A stretch of 64,000 bases of DNA from Phragmites australis (GCF_958298935.1 NC_084923.1:33572501-33636500); one strand, 5' to 3'; positions 34,931-48,210 are shown, counted from the first letter of the stretch. Numbers and translations are program-made. The notes: generated by a model from the sequence alone, not told the origin.

Positions 34931-35509
34931 CGCTATAGAAGGTTTATATTTGCAATGAAAATATTTTGGTCACTGGTATAGTGTGATTTGATGGATCAGA
35001 CTGAAGAGTGGGGCTGGACAGCCCAACAATGAAGATGAAGCTGCTCGTGAGAAGCAGCCTGAAAGGCGTGGCCGCCCAAGAGGCTTTCGCAGGTGATTGA
35101 TCAGTTTTTGGGAGGAAATGTCAAAGGCTTGATAGGCGGAAGGCTGCCTGGTGGTTGTAAGAATGTTTTGATCTGGACTTCAGCTCATCTTGGAAGAAAG
35201 CTTACAATTTAGATTGGTGAGTTTTGTTCATGGTGATCGCCGGCGTCGCCGAGAATCGTTAATTAGTTGCTCGTTGTTAGAAGGCCCGTCGTGTGGCAGT
35301 GATAGAGGGCAAACAGACCATATATGCTGCAGATATTTTGTCAATGGACTACAATACCTTCCGTGTGGCAAAGTAATTATAGTATATTTTTTCTTAAAAA
35401 ATTCTAGTATACTGCACTAGGGCAACTGTTTCACTTGTACTGTACATCATGTTTGTCGGAAACCTGCTCCGCATCTATTCAATGGATTGAAGTATTAAAC
35501 ATGAGGGTC
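34931..35509. other. No gene seen
   Basis: Mixed-composition DNA without a supported coding region or repeat. Confidence 0.5.
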
Positions 35510-35999
35510 CACTACTATAAATCAGTGAAAATAAATAGAGTGTTATAAATGGTTTCTTTGAATCTGTCACTGATAAAATATTCTTAGAAGGTTGCTAAGA
35601 CAGACATGCTTATAATAAAACCGTTGTCTGGGTGTGTCTAGACTCACAAACGGTTTTTACAAATTTGTCTATTACTATCATACAGATATATACGATATTT
35701 AGAAAACTCATTTGTGATATCGTCACAGACGGTTTCTTGTAAGATCCATTTATATCTGTATGATGTATGATGGATACATACGAATTTCTAAAAACCCATA
35801 TGTACTTAAAGATTTAGATACTGTTTTAAATTTGATCGTCTCCCCTAGTTCTTTTGGCTTTCCACACATAATATGCTCGTCTCCCTTCGCTCACTCAATC
35901 TAAACCGACGAGGAGTATTCATCTTTCTCGCTCTACTCGTTGCCATCCGAGAGCCCATTCCACGATGGCTAGCTAGGGTTTTTGAGATGAACCGTCCAG

Positions 36000-38900
36000 A
36001 GAGTATTCTAGTTAATCATTAGGATGATCATTTTTTCATAATCATACCCATAATGATTAATCGGAATAACACCCTAGTAGTCCTGGTATGTGTTTACTTT
36101 CAAGATCAAAACATACGTCTTTATAATAAGTACATCATCACAAGGCATAAAAAAGAGCGAGTAATTAAATTGAGTTACAAGTCTTTAAGTAGATTAAACT
36201 TACATCAAAATACATAACTCGAACATTGCTATAGTAGCTACACAATAGAATAAATCACATAACAATAAAAGATGGGTAGTACCATTGCCCTAAGGTGACA
36301 CCCTAAAATATCCACATACGAGTAGTTGTCACTACTCATGCTCGTCGCCAACATCGGTGGACATAAAGTAGCAAAAAACTAAATCTTTCTCACCTGAAAA
36401 GCAAACAAAGCACGTGAGTATTAATGTACTCGTAAGATTTAACTCATAATAGGCACTTATAAATAGCCTGACTCTAAGGAGAATGCAATTAGATAAATTA
36501 GCAAGGACTTGGCCAAAAGGGGTTAATCGAATTTATAATGCAAACGCGATTTGGACTCAAGTGTAAGCATCTACACCTAAACAAAACACCATGGTATCCA
36601 GATATCATCAACATGTCTTAACTGTAAATTGTACCATATCAACTCTTTATCAACATCATCATCTATGTCCCAACATTCTATCACAACATCCCAATAACAA
36701 AACTCTACGATTGATATAAATGGACAGAAGTATGCTCATAATCGAGAGTACGGTAATTCGAATTGATCTTACACCATGCAGGGGTACATCCTTACCTACA
36801 TGACACAAGTATAATTCGGCTTGTGTCACCCGCTAAAGTGTACATAAGGAGGTACTCGTGTCAACCTTTCTCAATTGAGCTCTGACCGTTTGAACATGCA
36901 CCTATAGGTGCGAAGGTCCACTAGGGCTACTTTCGGAGCATCCTAATTATGCTTAAAAGTGTGGAGGTAGGTACAACTACTCCTCGAGCAAACTAGATAT
37001 CTCTACAAGCCTATTATGCCCACAACACCTTTACGACTTTACCTCTATAAGTCTATTATACCCAGGACACCATAGGTAAACAAGCCAAAAGGTCATAGCT
37101 ACAAAAGTTATTCAGCTTATCTTATCATTATATTGACATATGGTAAGTACGAAAAGTGCCAAAACTAACTACAACAAATCGATCCTTAAACGATTCAGGC
37201 AGACCTATAGCATCTGAGACTCCCTTCTCAAGCCATCCCTATTGCTCACCCGAATCTCGCTTCATCCTTACTAACTTACACATCCCTCTATCATCATTGT
37301 CTTTATGAATAAAAGTAAGTCCTAAACTCGCAAATGATGGTCAAACCACCGCTCGACTTCTGCCGATGACTTAAGCCTTGCTAAGCATAATGTATTCATT
37401 TTAAATTAGACCATTAAGTGCTATTCCCCGGGGTTACAATGGATCAAAGGATAACAATATCAATGAAGGGCAATGTAACAATTAGGATCTACTCCCAAAA
37501 ACCCAACCTCGACTAACTATCATACGTGATATACATATAGCATATTTTATCAAATTAAAGACAACATATGATCCAAAGTAATGGGTGTAACATGCTTAGA
37601 TACTTGCCTTGCTCAAGTGTTTCACACACAATATCACAATCAGGTTCCACCTCAAGAATACCCCGTCGCTCTCCGGTTCGTCGATCGCTAAAATGCTATG
37701 ATACATGCACCAAATGTCATGAAAATTGAATGGGATATGAGGTACGGTGTAAAGAATATGAGGCAACAAGAATCATAAGAATTTAAGTGTGAAATCTCAT
37801 GGTATAAAAGATTATTTAAGGCCTGTTAAAAAAAGGATTGTAATTAAGCTAGCTATCAAAATTAAATGAGCTTCATAATTTACGCAACACTTTCATACCA
37901 AAGTATATTTTTCCAAGATATCACTGATCATAACATGAATTATCCAAGTAGTTTCATAATTTTAGGACATGGTATTAATTAACTATAATTTAATTAAGCT
38001 AAAACATAATTAATTAATTAATTAACTGTTAAAAATTATTTTATTTAATTAAAACATTTTTACATGTAGTTTATACTCATACAAAGCTAAGACAACTAGT
38101 TTCATGATTTTTGAAGATTGTATAAATTAACTACAAAATATACAAGCTATTAGCAAAGTTTTAAAAAAAGAAAAATCTCTGGTGAACAGTAAATCTGAGA
38201 GGTCCGGGTTCAACCCGGAACCTTCGGGTGAGGTTCTGGGCGAGGGTTCTCTGTTAAAAATTGCTTAGATTAACCCAAAACCTCCGGGTTGTAACCTGAA
38301 AACACTAGTTTGTAACAGAACACGAGTTTTTCGATGATTCGTTGACCGATTTAACTTGCATGTTTCAACCCAACGCACATATGCATGTATAGACACTAAA
38401 GCATGAATTCTAAACCTAATATACACGTTTACCAACACAAAATACTAGCTCTACTCATCCAAACCTTCGTTCTATCTCTAATACCTCAAGAACACGATGC
38501 TGCTTCGCCATTCCTTGATTGCAGCCCACAAATCCATCCAAAAACCAACTAAGACGTGCATTGCTACCATGGAGACGCTAGGGACCTACCCAAGGTTCTT
38601 GTTGAAGGGTGATGACCGCCGGTTGAAGAAGAAATCGATGGGAATGGCTTGGAGAAGGGAGACCCAAGGTGATGAAATTTCAAGAAGGAGAGGGTGACAA
38701 ATTTGGATCGGAAAAACCTTGAAATCTCTTTCATGTGAGAAACTCTTGAATGGATGGATAGTTAAGAAGGTGAGAAAACGGTGGTAACACATGCATACCA
38801 CGATTCTTGCTCTCGGGGGCAGATTCTCGAGGAAGAAAGGAGAGAGTTTGAGAGAGAGGGAGATGACTGCTGCTGTCTTTCTCCTTGGCTGGTTGAGAGA

Positions 38901-39345
38901 GCAAGAGAGAGTGAGAATGAGAGGCGTGGGGAGAGGGAGAAAGGCTGCTGGTGCTGTCCAAGAGAAAGGGGAGAGGTGGCCTAGCTAGGTGGGCCCCATT
39001 TGCAAGTGAAGCAAGCCCATTTCAGCTGCACCCTCATATCTTTCTCTCATATTTCTCCTTCTCTCTATTATTAACCCGATTATGCTCTAGTGCTCTAATA
39101 ATTTTAGAAATTATAGTGAAACGATAAGAAAACGAGCTGAACTCCTTTTAAATGGATTCACCCACAATGCATAAGCAGAGGTTAAACTAAAGAAAACTCT
39201 AACGTCGGGTATTTTCATAACTTAAATAAATTTGTTTAAACACCCATTAAAAATAACAAGCATTCCTCAATGCTTAACAATTAAATATGATGCTTATGAT
39301 GCATGATTATGTTTAATGATAGATTTATGAAATTGGAATGTGACT
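36000..39345. mobile_element. Long LTR-like non-coding block inserted in the CACTA-ended element
   Basis: It opens with GGAATAACACCCTAGTAGTCC (about 36063) and ends ...TTGGAATGTGAC near 39345. This block is absent from the related element at 11520-13085, which shows it was inserted. It has no domain-bearing ORF, an AT-rich first part and a GA/CT-rich part at 38780-39060. The organisation resembles the LTRs at 1-1909 and 43325-46424. Exact ends are approximate. Confidence 0.5.
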
Positions 39346-39556
39346 GTTTTTTCCACATTGGTGGAGCGAGATCTGGGCACCGAATCCCCTTCCCTCCATT
39401 GAGGTCAGTATCATATGGTTTTCATTGTGGCTTTGTTAGGGTTTTCTTCCATCTGTGTAAATGAGGGTAATGTGGTGTTTTTATCACAGATCATAAATGT
39501 CTCTCTTCATTGATATCAGACGCTAGCGGGATAGGGTTGTCCCTATACCTCCTTTC

Positions 39557-39772
39557 ATGGTACGGATGCTTGGCGTCGATTTTGGTCATGTGGATTTCGT
39601 GTTCTTCGCTATTGTGAAGGGTCCCTCCGTGGACCCTGTTTTTATTGTGAATCGCATTCCACATTCTGTTCTTGCATATAGAAATTTCTCTATCGCTATT
39701 CATCACAATGGAGACATTTTCATGAACTGCAAGTCTGATTTGAATGTGTATTTCTTGCTTAAACATGGCTGA
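39557..39772 (+). CDS. Short ORF (71 aa) conserved in two related elements; function unknown
   Basis: Starts at ATG 39557 (a second in-frame ATG three codons later starts the conserved part MLGVDFGHVDFVFF). It shares VDPVF and FSIAIHHNGD with the - strand ORF at 12179-12412. Downstream, in another frame, VRMEPDPDDSKM matches a similarly placed segment in the other element. No known domain is recognised. It lies inside a CACTA-ended element, so it may be a decayed transposase-associated protein or a captured gene piece. Confidence 0.4.
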   Translation: MVRMLGVDFGHVDFVFFAIVKGPSVDPVFIVNRIPHSVLAYRNFSIAIHHNGDIFMNCKSDLNVYFLLKHG

Positions 39773-40660
39773 CGGTTTAGAGCAATGTAGTTTAGTTATG
39801 GCACATGACCGAGTTAGTCAGGATGGAGCCTGATCCAGATGATAGCAAGATGATCATTAAGATGATGCTTGGGTTGACAATGTGTTAAAACGCATGCGGA
39901 TGAGATAATGTCAATCATTCTGTTCTTCTAGAAGAAAACATTGACCAATGATGTCAATCATCTCATCCTCGTGGAAAACACCGTCAATGATGTCAAGCAT
40001 GTCATCCTTCTAGAAGCAAAATGTGTCTAGCTAGGGATTGTGTATAGCTACCTAGGTTTATGTGTTCTGAACAATGTGTGATGTGTTGATGTGTGATGTT
40101 TGTAACTTTTGTGATATGTAAATGTCTGTGTTGAAGTTCTAAATAACATGTGACTGATGTTCTGAAAAATGTGTCAATGTGTGATATGTAAATAATACAT
40201 GTGATGTTGTTTAATTTGTGAATCATAAGTGTATATGCCATATTATGAGCGTAGCCAGGAAGTAAATCACAATTTTCCAAAAAAAATCCATCTGTAACCC
40301 TTACTACTCATAGACGGTTTTACAAAAAAATTGTCTGTGTGTATCTCTGTTATAAACAGAGTTGTAACTATCCGTAACAAGGTCTATATTATAGACACGT
40401 TTACAGAGGCGGAATCTATAAGCATTTGTGATAAGATTTAAAATCCGTATGTAATAACCCGTTCTGAGGTAGTGGGTTTATTTTAGGATTGTGGCAGCAA
40501 CATCCTCAACATTTGCTGTAGATGGATGTAGAAATTTCTGCTGGGCTGCAAATCATGTTTGGGAGTAGTAGCGACTAGCAACTTCGGAGACATTGCTGTC
40601 CTTTTCTGTATCAAATGGAAGAAGCATCAATTATCCATTTCTTAGCATGCATCAGTAGTA

Positions 40661-40911
40661 CTCCCTCTGGTCATAAATACTTGTCACTTTGACTAAGATG
40701 AGGTTAAACTTTTAAAACTTTGATCATCAATAGCTTCCAAAATATCTAGTTTGAAAATATAAAAATCATATATGTAGATTTGTTTTGAAAAATACTTTTA
40801 ATATTATATTTTTTAGATATTATAACTAATTCTAATAGAAAACAATTGTCAAAGTTGCACATCGAAGACTGTAAAAAGTCAAAAGTGATAAGTATTTATG
40901 ACCGGAGGGAG
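40661..40911. mobile_element. Stowaway MITE (Tc1/mariner)
   Basis: Ends CTCCCTCTGGTCATAAATAC and its complement GTATTTATGACCGGAGGGAG, flanked by TA on each side (40659-40660, 40912-40913). The interior is AT-rich and non-coding, 251 bp. These ends and the TA duplication are diagnostic. Confidence 0.92.
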
Positions 40912-41319
40912 TAGCAGCAAGTTTGGGGGCATGATTCTTCCCCTTACTTAATTTGTTAGAAAGCAGCATGTATCATGGATCCAACAGATAGAAAGAAGTG
41001 GAAGTAGTGTTGCAACAAATTAAAACCATTCTGCCCTCATTTAGATACTTGCATGGATTACAGAAAGGAGTTGCTCTCTAAACATATTGCTAAATGTTTT
41101 ACTCTGTCCAGTAAAAAAGAAAGTGATATTTTAGATATTGGATGTCTCTGCAACACACGTTTGACTACTCATTTGTCTTATAATATATTTATAATTTAAA
41201 TTACATGATCATGAAACTACTTTATGAGAGAATTCTACTCATACTATATTTCAATGCTTGGTCTTAATATACATAAAATAACAAAAATAATTGATGATCA
41301 AAGTTTTGACATTAAACAT

Positions 41320-41520
41320 AGCAAAGTTGATCAAGATCTAGTGGACGATCCTGCCCACCTGGGTTTGATCCTAGACCCGATGACTCGGTAGGGTTCTCAC
41401 CTTTCCTTTGGAATTAAATTCTAGGTAGGAATAGTGCCCGATTTAGGCATATGATAAGGACACACACGCGAGTCCAATTTATACTCGCAAAAAAGATCCA
41501 AAACTTAACTTTTTTTTACT
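41320..41520 (+). mobile_element. tRNA-derived SINE-like sequence
   Basis: GATCAAGATCTAGTGG (A-box-like) and CCTGGGTTTGATCCTAGACC (B-box-like) lie at tRNA spacing, followed by a body and a T/A-rich end near 41510. No target duplication was found, so boundaries are approximate. Confidence 0.5.
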
Positions 41521-42544
41521 AGGAAAGTAGTTGTTTTGTTTCTTTTATTCGATGGCTCCACAACCCAACCACAATAAAATTAGACACATATGCTCTGTTT
41601 TTTTTTTTTGCAGAATTAGACACACATGCCTACTACATCTAGTGCCTCCTCTATGGCTCCTCCATTAGTGCCTCCTTCATGCGTCCTCCATCCATGTGTC
41701 CTTCATGGATCCATCCTCCCTCCACAACTGTGCAGCTTCATTGAGTTTGTGGAGCTCACAAGCACTCCTCCCGTAGCAAGCCTTTTTTATTTCTCAAAAA
41801 ACATCTGACTTCCATTATATTGTTGAAACAATTTATTTGCTTGAGTAAAACAAATGGTTTGCATATTTGGAATATTTTAATTTTATCAGGTGGTGGCCCG
41901 TTGGAGGCTCACTGTCGTTAGAGATGGCACCGACGAGCGGTGGAAGAGTTGCAGTGGCGAGAATGGTCTGACCGTACAGGAGGAGTCGGGAGGATGATGT
42001 TGGTCGAACCCCTCAGTGGCATGGGTCGAGTTGGGCCGACAGAATTTAGGAGCGTGAATCAGACGACGGTGGATGATGAGGTTTAGGGTTCAGGAAGGGG
42101 ATTTTTGGGGTCACCAGTGTGCTTCTCGAGCTTAGAGGGATACCCGAGGAAGCAGGCCGGCCCAACAGAGGAGGCAGGCACAGGGGCCAGGTGGTGAGGG
42201 AACCGTCGGTCACAGGCGGTGGAGGACAACCGGTGGGCCAATGTTGGTGGTATGGGAGGCAAGGACATCAGGTTAGCACAACGGTGGGAGAGCCGACAAA
42301 GACAGGTGGAGGAGCATGGCAGGTGGCCAAGCTATGGCATTGAAGCTGTAGCGCGAGTGAGACTGTGGGTGACGGTTGTGAGCCATTGGATGAGCATCCA
42401 ACGACTCACAGTCGTCGCCTAACTTTTTTTCAAAAATAGATGCCTATTTTTTAGCATCTGCCTTCTAAATGCCGTTACGCAACAATATTCAGACACGAGA
42501 AAAAAGGCCACCCCTCGAATCATCTCCCAGGCAACATCAAATCC
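41521..42544. other. No gene supported; GC-rich from about 41890
   Basis: GC-rich non-coding-looking DNA on the left flank of the solo LTR. Open frames occur on the + strand (42119-42422) but in overlapping frames and without domains. The CCAGC at 42545-42549 is the LTR target duplication. Confidence 0.45.
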
Positions 42545-42649
42545 CCAGCTGTCGGTGACATGGGAACTAGGGGTCCCCGAGTCCCGAAGCCAGTACAGCA
42601 GAATGCCACGTGGCACCATCCCTTGGGGACTATCTCCCCGAGGTTCGAG

Positions 42650-43105
42650 AAGTCCAAGTTCCGGGAGAGGGCGCTCGGGGCCATGAACAGTGGTCTCTGA
42701 GTACCCGAGTTCCCCGAGGACCCGAGAAGGTAGTTCTGGGAGAGGGCGCTCGAGGCCATGAACAGTGGTCCCCGAGTACCTGAGTTCCCCGAGTACCCGA
42801 GAAGGTAGTTCCGGGAGAGGACGCTCGGGGCCATGAACAGTGGCCCCGAGTACCCGAGTTCCCCGAGGATCCAAGAAGTGCAAGTTCCGGGAGAGGGCGC
42901 TCGGGGCCATGAACAGTGGCCCCGAGTACCCGAGTTCCCCGAGGACCCGAGCAGACACAGTTCCAGGAGAGGGCGTGCGGGGCCATGAGCATTGGTCCCG
43001 GAGTTCCCCGAGGATCGAGAAAAGACATATCCGGGAGAGGGTGCTCGGGGCTACGAACAGTAGTCCCCGAGCACCCAGAGTTCCCCGGGGACTTGAGAAG
43101 CCCCT
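42650..43105. repeat. Tandem repeat, unit about 75 bp, six copies
   Basis: Units start near 42658, 42733, 42808, 42884, 42960 and 43029. Each contains GGGAGAGGGCGCTCGGGGCC, ATGAACAGTGG and CCCGAGTACCCGAGTTCCCC variants. It lies within the solo LTR. Because 75 is a multiple of three, long open frames run through it on both strands without being genes. Confidence 0.88.
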
Positions 43106-43324
43106 TGCCGGTGGACCCCACAAGGGCTCAGCGGTGAGGTGTCAATTGATGGGAGGCCCGATGCTGCATTTAATAGGGAGCGTGGCCTGTCACTTCCAAC
43201 CACTCCCCCCACGCCTGATGTCAGTCCCTGCCACTACCTGGCAAGGAGGCGTGGGGACATTTAATGCGGTGAATCCCATCGCGCGTCATCCGGCGCGCGA
43301 TGGGATATCGTCGCTGGGCCCGAG

Positions 43325-46300
43325 TGTCACACCCGATTTTAGAAAGGGGCAAAACCAGATGTAAACCACATGTATACCAGGATCAAGTTTCATACATGCA
43401 GCGACTTCATCAGTGTATCACATCCAGTGTCATTATTACAACGCTTTAACTATAATAAATAATGAGACCAAAAGTCTTTAACCAAAAAGCACACAGCGAA
43501 ACTCCGCGAAACTCCAACTTCCACAGGCATTTGACCGGGGGAAACGCCAGCCTAGCAGCCTTCCTCTTCATCATCGAAGAAATCTGGATCTCCTTCAATG
43601 TCTGAGCAGCGCTTGAACAGCATTTGGGGTAAAAACAACAAGTGTGAGTACAACTAGTACTCCGCAAGTGTGGGAAATAAAATGCTATGCAAGCTTAAAC
43701 AAGGAACAGGCCATAACAGTTATACTTTTGCATAAAAGCCAACTGTACTAACGAAGTTTTATGAAAGCAACCTACTTAACTAGGTTCATCATCATTAGAC
43801 CTCCAGCTCCTAGAACCATCTCCACAGTTTTTCCCTCCACCTGAGTTTCCACATCAGGCTCCCAACAGACCAAAACGACCCAACCCTCGTGGCTAATCAT
43901 GTGAGGATCCAAGTCTCTCATAACCGTGAGCACGGCTATTATAACAGTTTTTACACTCTACAGAGATTGTCCAGCTTTTCCCACAAGTCGTGATTTTTCT
44001 TGTTGCCATGTCCGCAGAACACTTAACACACTCCAGTGGTGTGTCGCTCGGAAAGTCACTACAAAGCCGTTACAAAGTTTCATCCAATATGTGCATGCCC
44101 GCTAGATTTCACCGCTGTCAAAGTGGCATCACACCACCCAGAAGCCCCCTTTTGCTCCTTGTAGCTCCGGAAAGTTGTCACCCTTCCCTTCCACTACACA
44201 TCTCATACCACTAACCAAATGGTTCTGGTCCTTTGCCGTCCCCACACAACCACTCTTCCGTTTGGCACGCACAAAAACTGAAATCCACTAATTAATAGGC
44301 TAGGCCTGTCCCATACGAGGTCTCGTGGTTGGTACGATATTTCTTGGGTTATCGCTCCATTAACCGGTCCTTACTTAGGTTACTTGAGCAAAGACTAAAC
44401 CACATCATAACTTCATCATCACTGACCCAACTTTGCTCAAAGCATAAGATTCCATGTTGCTATTGCCATCATTAATATTCCCAACTCATAATTGCATTAA
44501 TTAGTTAATCATGTTTAACCCTTAACCCTTCAATCCCCTTGTGCGAAGCTAAGCATGACTACCCATCATATCCTCTACTATCAACATGGTGACAAGGAAT
44601 TATATGGAACAGGGTACTATACATACATAGGATTCAAGATTAACAGCATGCATGTTTGAAAAGAACGCATTTTAAACAAACTGGGATCAAAATGTTCAAG
44701 GACACTTGCCTCTCCCAACTTGCTGCTCAGACTCTTCAAAAACTTGGTCCTGAAGGTTCTCGAACTGCTCTTCGTCTACTTTCGACACGCACCGAAAAAG
44801 CAAACAACAAAATCAACTAAGAATAGTACAACACACAGTAGCTAACATCTATGAAAAAGGTACTACAAGATAGTACACGTTGGTACGAACACGTGAGCGC
44901 AAAAATCATCTAAATCGGAGCTAAAACGAGAAAGTTATGCTATAAATACGATTAGGGTTACATCTGAAAAATGAAAAGGGCTTAATTTAATTAAAACAGA
45001 GGGGTTAGGGGCCTTTTTGCAAAAATTGAGGGACCTATTTGTAATTAAGAAAAAGTTTAGGGACTAATCTGCATAATTACAAGGGTTTTTATTTAAATAT
45101 AGGAAAGTCCAGGGGCTTAATTGCAAAACTGTCATTATTCCCGAATTAAATCAAATAGAAAAAAAGGACTAGAAAAAGTGTGCTGACGTGTCACTGCCAA
45201 GTCGACTAAAAGGATGAGGTGGCTGGCTATGCAAGCGATGATGTGGCATGATCTGCTGACTAGGATTAAGTGGCCACGTGGCAGGAGGTGATTGGACACC
45301 GAAGGGGTATGGGAAGCTTTTAATCCGGGCCATCCAGGATAGATCTAACGGCTACCGGCGTGGAGGAGACATTAGCTGACCGGCGCCAGAGGAGAAGCGA
45401 TGGCGGACTGCTCGGCGCGGCGGCGCTATTCGCCGGAGGGGCGGCGGACCTCGTCGCCGGCTACGGGGGGTGACGGCGAGCGGCGGCAGAGAGAGAAGGG
45501 AGCACGGTGATTCCGTTTTAGTCACGTACCGATGACGGCGCAGCTTGGGTGGTGTGCGGCGGCGGGGTAGACGTCGGCGAGCCTCGGGCGATGTCGGGGA
45601 GGGAGTTTCGGTGACCGAAATTCGTCGGAGAAGGCGGAGGCGGGCGCAGCAGAAGGTGTAGATGCTCAAACGCGGCTCAGCTATGGCGAGCGGGCGTCGG
45701 AACGGCGGCAGCGATGCTTGGGGCGGCTCGGCTATGGCGACGGCGAAACGACTTGTGCAGGCGCGATGCTTAGATGGGAAAAGGCCAAGGGTGCTCGGGT
45801 GTTTATATAGGCGGGTATGCGGCTGCGGATAGGACCGAGTTAGTTGGGATTCGGACGCGGAAGGTTCGGCGAACGGCGTCGGTTTTGATCCGATATCGGG
45901 CGGAGTCCGACGCAGGCGGGAGAAGGAAGAAGGTGCGGGCCCCACTTGGTAGCTTCTGCGGGTGAAAACGGAAAACGGCCGGGCGCCACTGGAGAAAAAT
46001 CGCCCTGGCGTTGCTGGGTCGCGGCCTTCGGTCGGCCCAAGCGGGGAGGCGAAAGAAGAAGCAGGCCGGCCCGGGCGGGGAGGAAGAAAAAGGCCGGGAA
46101 AAGAAGGTTTCGGCCCAGAGAGAGAAAAATGTTTTTCTTTAATAGCATTTTCCAATTTCCTTTTTTTGTTTCTTCATTTTATTTTCTTTTTAATTACAAA
46201 TAACGCGCTCGGGGTTTTTCAAAAGTATATTTTCCACACAATAAAAACTCTAATGCGGATAAACTCAATCATGAATGCGACAAACTATAATAAAACCTAA

Positions 46301-46424
46301 ATTCAAAATTCTAACTTATATTTTTTTTCTCCTAAAGTCTTAAGGCAAAGTAAAAAACCCTATTCTAAGGAAAAGGACATTTTTTTTACTATTTCCAGAA
46401 AGTTGAAATAACTAGGGTGTTACA
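43325..46424. mobile_element. Nested solo LTR, 3.1 kb, non-coding
   Basis: Begins TGTCACACCCGATTTTAG and ends ACTAGGGTGTTACA, giving inverted ends TGTCACACCC/TGTAACACCC. The flanks are CCGAG (43320-43324) and TCGAG (46425-46429), a 5-bp duplication with one mismatch that could come from a C-to-T change. It has no gag or pol. The GC-rich end (45350-46140) produces long spurious open frames. It lies inside the LTR at 42550-47102, so it is younger. Confidence 0.8.
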
Positions 46425-47107
46425 TCGAGGCATATCGCCTACCACCTTGCTGTGTCAGGTTTGCTCTGACCGGGCGGGCATGCGGGGTTGCTCGGAGGCT
46501 ACCCAGTGGGCCCCCCTGCTGCACCCGCTAAAAAGCGACATGATGACGACAAGACCGGACGGAGACGCATTTTCAACCCCCCCTAAACGTCAAGCTGCAG
46601 CCCATGATGGTTGCTTTCCATTTATGGTGCCTTGGGACTCGCGCCATCCTTTCTGGGCACACCAGGCCGCTCCGACGAGATATAAGAAGGGGTGGGCACC
46701 TCGGAGAGTCGACCAAGTCTGAAGAAGGTGGAAGTGAAGTGATAGAAGACAAGCTTAAGAAGTTCAACAGACAAGCAAACAAGCTAACGAAGCCGAGCAG
46801 AGGCTCACGAAGACCGAAACTCTAGACTTAGACAGAAATCCTTGTAACACAAGAGATCCTCAGAGAGCATTCCCAGAGCATTTATATCATACACACAGGA
46901 GTAGGGTATTACGCTCCGTACAGTCCGAACCTGTCTAAAATCCCCTGAGCATTTATTTCCATGTGCATCCGATCATCCATCCCGCCTGCATCTTATTTAC
47001 TCTCATTTAATTCACGTACGAGGTAGATTCAGAATCATCCCCCCGGCCGAATCTCAAAGGGAGTCCCTCCGGATCCCCTCTTGAGGAGTTCATCCTCCGA
47101 CACCAGC

Positions 47108-48210
47108 AAACAACCACCCCACTCCTACTCCAGCGTGTCCGTCGCTGTCACCTGCCAGCGAGAGCGATAATGGTTAGCGAAGACCATCCGTGGCTTCCAC
47201 TTCCATCTCCCCATCATGTTTTCTACGTTTTTTCAAATGTGAAGGTCTAGGTTTGGTGGTTCATTCCCCATGGCTAGCACCGGTATGTGTCCCCGTCAGG
47301 GCTAGCCGTTCTGCCTTAGTGGCCTGGATCCAGGCAGGGGTCGCATGGATCAAAAAGAGTGGCAATTTAGGGGCTGGCTTCTACATGTCGCCAGCCTCTC
47401 GTGAAGGATGGTCAAGGCAAGACTGGTGCGGCAACCGCGGTGAGCGGAGTGGCATTGTGCATAAGTGCCCCACGCCTTTGACGATGAGGCCATGTTCTCG
47501 CGCATCGGTGAAGGATTGTAACGGACCTGCTCGGGCACCGCATGTCATGACGGTGGTGGTCATCGTTATTCATGTCTCGCTAGAGGCGGTGAGGGTGATC
47601 GGACCTAGCGCGAGGTCTTTTGGTGCCTCGGATGGTCACATCAGGTTGGCATGCTTTGGCGTGGTGGAGCGGGTGGGCGCTTAACTGGCATGATTGCGTC
47701 GGTTGGCCATGTGTCCAGGTCCTTCACGCGTGAGGCCTTGGATGGCTGGATTCGGCATGTGGGCTTCTAGTGGCAGCACTGGCATCCCCGAGCGTCGTTT
47801 ACCTCCTTGGAGGCACCGTCCTAGGGCCTTGACACCATCATTTGAGGTCATGTGGTATTCTTGGGGTGAAAGATGTCGTTGCTAGCGTTGCTTTCCTCAG
47901 AGGCGTCATTGCGGACTCATGTACCTCGACCTCTTTTGCAGCAGTCGTCAATGGAGTTTGGCTATGGATGCTTGTGAGTGGCTCTAGGTGCCCCTAGTCT
48001 TCACCTCCTATTTGCAGGGGGTGATGTATTCTTTGGAGTCATCGAGCTTGGCTCGATCAAACATGGAAGACAATGGAGATTGGTATTTTCGTCTCTATAA
48101 GGATAGTGTAAATAGTAGTAGGAAAGCATCTTATTGACATAGAGTATATGGCGGTTTAAAGAAGAAGGTCTGGGTTTGAAATTCAATGTTGTTTTGTGCA
48201 TACTAAGGTA
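47108..48210. other. No gene supported; GC-rich then AT-rich
   Basis: An open stretch on the + strand (47190-47684) has no recognisable domain, and codon use looks arbitrary. The segment near 48020-48190 resembles the tail of a LINE (AT-rich after a ...GTAGTAGGAAAG word), but this is weak. Confidence 0.4.

Larger units (their letters stand above)
35510..40474 (+). mobile_element. CACTA-ended non-autonomous element interrupted by an LTR-like block
   Basis: Left end CACTACTATAAATCAG (35510), right end TAGTG (40470-40474; reverse complement CACTACC). Subterminal repeats of the ACAGACGGTTT / AAACCGTCTATG type fill 35560-35830 and 40290-40460. The interior has a leader (35880-35990), the short ORF at 39557-39772 and a tandem GATGTCAATCATCTCATCCT-type array (39905-40015). 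All match the element at 11520-13085 in reverse. The flanking trinucleotides (GTC and GGT) do not agree, so the exact insertion target is unproven. Confidence 0.6.
42550..47102 (+). mobile_element. Solo LTR (gypsy-type) with another LTR nested in it
   Basis: Starts TGTCGGTGACATGGG and ends ...CATCCTCCGACA, flanked by a perfect 5-bp duplication CCAGC (42545-42549 and 47103-47107). Near the 3-prime part are a TATA-like GATATAAGAAGG (46678-46689) and ACACAGGAGTAGGGTATTAC (about 46893), a hallmark of grass gypsy LTRs near the transcript end. No internal region or second LTR is present, so it is a solo LTR left by recombination. Without the nested insert it is about 1.45 kb. Confidence 0.88.

Noticed and set aside
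42650..43105. CRISPR-like array
   Set aside because: Units are contiguous, diverged tandem repeats without unique spacers, in a plant LTR.
42419..43123. Open frames of 234 and 163 codons through the 75-bp repeats
   Set aside because: The repeat unit is a multiple of three, so all frames stay open; the repeats are part of an LTR.
45352..46155. 267-codon open frame on the - strand
   Set aside because: It lies in the GC-rich end of a non-coding LTR, overlaps other open frames on both strands, and has low-complexity Pro/Arg/Ser content with no domain.
47190..47684. 164-codon open frame on the + strand
   Set aside because: No domain, no supporting exon structure, and similar-size overlapping frames on the other strand.
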